A stretch of DNA of 64,000 nt from an uncultured Roseicyclus sp. GTDB taxonomy: Bacteria; Pseudomonadota; Alphaproteobacteria; Rhodobacterales; Rhodobacteraceae. This document shows positions 62,192 to 64,000 of the stretch, in pieces (within the stretch, counting starts at the first letter, position 1; every line of letters begins with the position of its first letter). The notes beneath the pieces are model-generated. The model was not told where the DNA came from. It saw nothing but the letters and a program-made list of their open reading frames with translations, and did not search any database. The stretch covers positions 62,001-126,000 of the forward strand of contig CANMRT010000003.1 in NCBI GenBank assembly GCA_947500415.1, given 5' to 3'. Position numbers and translations under genes: made by a program.

Positions 62192-64000
62192 ATGCCGAAA
62201 AGAACCGATATCAACTCCATCATGATCATCGGCGCAGGCCCCATCGTCATCGGGCAGGCCTGCGAATTCGACTATTCCGGCGCCCAGGCCTGTAAAGCAC
62301 TCCGTGAGGAAGGGTACCGCGTCGTCCTCGTCAACTCGAACCCCGCCACCATCATGACGGACCCCGAGCTTGCCGACGCCACCTATATCGAGCCAATCAC
62401 GCCTGAGACCGTGGCCAAGATCATTGAAAAGGAGCGCCCCGATGCCCTCCTCCCGACCATGGGTGGGCAGACCGGTCTGAATACCTCCCTGGCCCTCGAA
62501 GAAATGGGTGTCCTCGACAAGTTCAACGTTGAGATGATCGGCGCCAAGCGCCCCGCGATCGAGATGGCCGAAGACCGTAAGCTCTTCCGCGAAGCCATGG
62601 ACCGCCTCGGCATCGAAAACCCGAAGGCCGAGATCATCACCGCTCCGCTGGATGCAAACGGCAAGAAAGACCTCGACGCGGGCGTCGCGATCGCGCTCCA
62701 GACGCTGGAATTCGTGGGCCTGCCCGCCATCATCCGCCCCGCCTATACCCTGGGCGGCACAGGCGGCGGCGTGGCCTACAACCGCGACGATTACGTCGCC
62801 ATCTGCCGTTCGGGCATGGATGCGTCGCCTGTCGGTCAGATCCTCGTCGACGAAAGCCTTCTCGGCTGGAAAGAATACGAGATGGAGGTTGTTCGCGACA
62901 AAGCCGACAACGCCATCATCGTCTGCTCCATCGAAAACGTCGATCCGATGGGCGTGCACACGGGCGACTCCATCACCGTCGCCCCCGCCCTCACGCTGAC
63001 CGACAAAGAATACCAGATCATGCGCACCCACTCGATCAACGTGCTGCGCGAGATCGGGGTGGAGACCGGCGGCTCCAACGTGCAATGGGCCGTGAACCCT
63101 GAAGATGGCCGCATGGTGGTGATCGAGATGAACCCCCGCGTCTCGCGCTCCTCCGCGCTTGCCTCCAAGGCCACGGGCTTCCCCATCGCCAAGATCGCCG
63201 CCAAACTGGCCGTGGGCTACACGCTGGACGAGCTCGACAACGACATCACCAAGGTCACGCCTGCGTCGTTCGAACCCACCATCGACTACGTCGTCACAAA
63301 GATCCCCCGCTTCGCGTTCGAGAAGTTCCCCGGCTCCGAGCCGAACCTGACAACGGCGATGAAATCCGTGGGCGAGGCCATGGCCATCGGCCGCTCCTTC
63401 CACGAGTCCATGCAAAAGGCGCTGGCCTCCATGGAAACCGGACTGACCGGCTTCGATGAGATCGAGATCGAAGGCATCGGCACCGACCCCGCCGCCATCA
63501 CCAAGGCGCTCAGCCAGCAAACCCCCGACCGCATCCGCGTCATCGCGCAAGCCATGCGGGAGGGGCTTTCGGATGACCAGATCAATCACGTCACGTCCTT
63601 CGATCCCTGGTTCCTCGCCCGTATCCGCGAGATCATCGAGGAAGAAGCGCGCATCCGCGACGCGGGCCTCCTTGCGACCCCCGAAGATTTCCGTCGCGTG
63701 AAGATGATGGGCTTCACCGATGCCCGCCTCGCGACCCTCACCGGCATCCCCGAGGCCGAGATCCGCAATGCCCGCCACGGCGCAGGCGTGATCGCGCAGT
63801 TCAAACGCATCGATACCTGCGCCGCCGAATTCGAGGCGCAGACCCCCTACATGTATTCCACCTACGAGGCCCCCGCGATGGGCGAGGCCGAGTGTGAGGC
63901 GCGCCCGTCCGACCGCAAGAAGGTCGTCATCCTCGGCGGTGGCCCGAACCGCATCGGTCAGGGGATCGAATTCGATTACTGCTGCTGCCACGCCTGCTTC
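62192..64000 (+). CDS. carB: Carbamoyl-phosphate synthase large subunit, 5' part
   Basis: The first 603 residues of CarB; the gene runs off the end of the window. [20 protein letters not shown], the ATP-grasp motifs ([33 protein letters not shown]) and the start of the second synthetase half ([20 protein letters not shown]) are present. It makes carbamoyl phosphate for pyrimidines and arginine. ATG 62192 is the likely start. A long open frame on the opposite strand is a shadow. Confidence 0.97.
   Translation, partial: MPKRTDINSIMIIGAGPIVIGQACEFDYSGAQACKALREEGYRVVLVNSNPATIMTDPELADATYIEPITPETVAKIIEKERPDALLPTMGGQTGLNTSLALEEMGVLDKFNVEMIGAKRPAIEMAEDRKLFREAMDRLGIENPKAEIITAPLDANGKKDLDAGVAIALQTLEFVGLPAIIRPAYTLGGTGGGVAYNRDDYVAICRSGMDASPVGQILVDESLLGWKEYEMEVVRDKADNAIIVCSIENVDPMGVHTGDSITVAPALTLTDKEYQIMRTHSINVLREIGVETGGSNVQWAVNPEDGRMVVIEMNPRVSRSSALASKATGFPIAKIAAKLAVGYTLDELDNDITKVTPASFEPTIDYVVTKIPRFAFEKFPGSEPNLTTAMKSVGEAMAIGRSFHESMQKALASMETGLTGFDEIEIEGIGTDPAAITKALSQQTPDRIRVIAQAMREGLSDDQINHVTSFDPWFLARIREIIEEEARIRDAGLLATPEDFRRVKMMGFTDARLATLTGIPEAEIRNARHGAGVIAQFKRIDTCAAEFEAQTPYMYSTYEAPAMGEAECEARPSDRKKVVILGGGPNRIGQGIEFDYCCCHACF

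Noticed and set aside
62069-63991. 640-codon open frame on the minus strand
   Set aside because: It lies entirely opposite carB, whose protein is unmistakable; the frame exists because of G+C-biased codon use, and its product is low-complexity Gly/Asp/Val-rich.

Overview
The window looks like a contiguous piece of chromosome from a marine-type alphaproteobacterium of the Rhodobacterales (Roseobacter group). This rests on G+C-rich, tightly packed genes with many 1-4 bp stop/start overlaps, a phaZ/phaC-phaP-phaR polyhydroxyalkanoate locus with CTGC-N3-GCAG operator sites, the yajC-secD-secF and serS-surE-pcm-nlpD blocks, thyX in place of thyA, and numerous proteins of roseobacter type. No rRNA, tRNA, CRISPR array, transposase or prophage gene was seen.

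Region 1 (72-16565, all + strand) is a nitrogen-compound uptake and breakdown locus. It holds a polar amino-acid-type ABC transporter (ATPase, two substrate-binding proteins, two permeases), two glutamine-synthetase-like ligases flanking a class I glutamine amidotransferase, a PuuB-like FAD amine oxidase, and three PLP enzymes of different families (DegT, class IV, class III). The set resembles gamma-glutamylation of an imported amine followed by oxidation and deamidation (Puu-like). The substrate cannot be read from sequence.

Region 2 (16637-22102) is PHA storage: phaR, phasin and phaC on the minus strand and phaZ divergent. Two perfect PhaR-type sites lie before the phasin and one near-match before phaR. 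Region 3 (22166-29179, minus) has a stand-alone MetE-C-like protein, then a probable catabolic operon of a histidinol-dehydrogenase-like (HpsN-like) enzyme, two tandem-SnoaL proteins, an SDR and a LacI regulator, with a LacI-type palindrome upstream of the first gene.

Region 4 (29340-44702) is mixed: two alpha/beta hydrolases, an ArsR-SRPBCC fusion with SRPBCC and MAPEG partners, methyladenine glycosylase, MFS exporter, thrS, a Hint-like protein, cold-shock protein, a beta-barrel protein, a lower-G+C DUF5677-like gene, thyX, DUF817, glyoxalase I and DUF1194. Region 5 (44753-64000) is mostly housekeeping: secDF-yajC with a Mth938-like and a TSUP gene, pentapeptide protein, serS, TspO-like, surE, pcm, an inserted WD40/hybrid-kinase pair, nlpD, cyclopropane-fatty-acid synthase, an atypical HAD protein and the 5' part of carB.

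The least explained signals are non-coding. Two ~165 bp multi-hairpin elements (40618-40783 and 49029-49192) keep the same fold through compensatory changes. A separate dispersed intergenic repeat (GGGGGC-palindrome plus AAGATGAA end) occurs at least four times, and one copy supplies the start codon of a gene.
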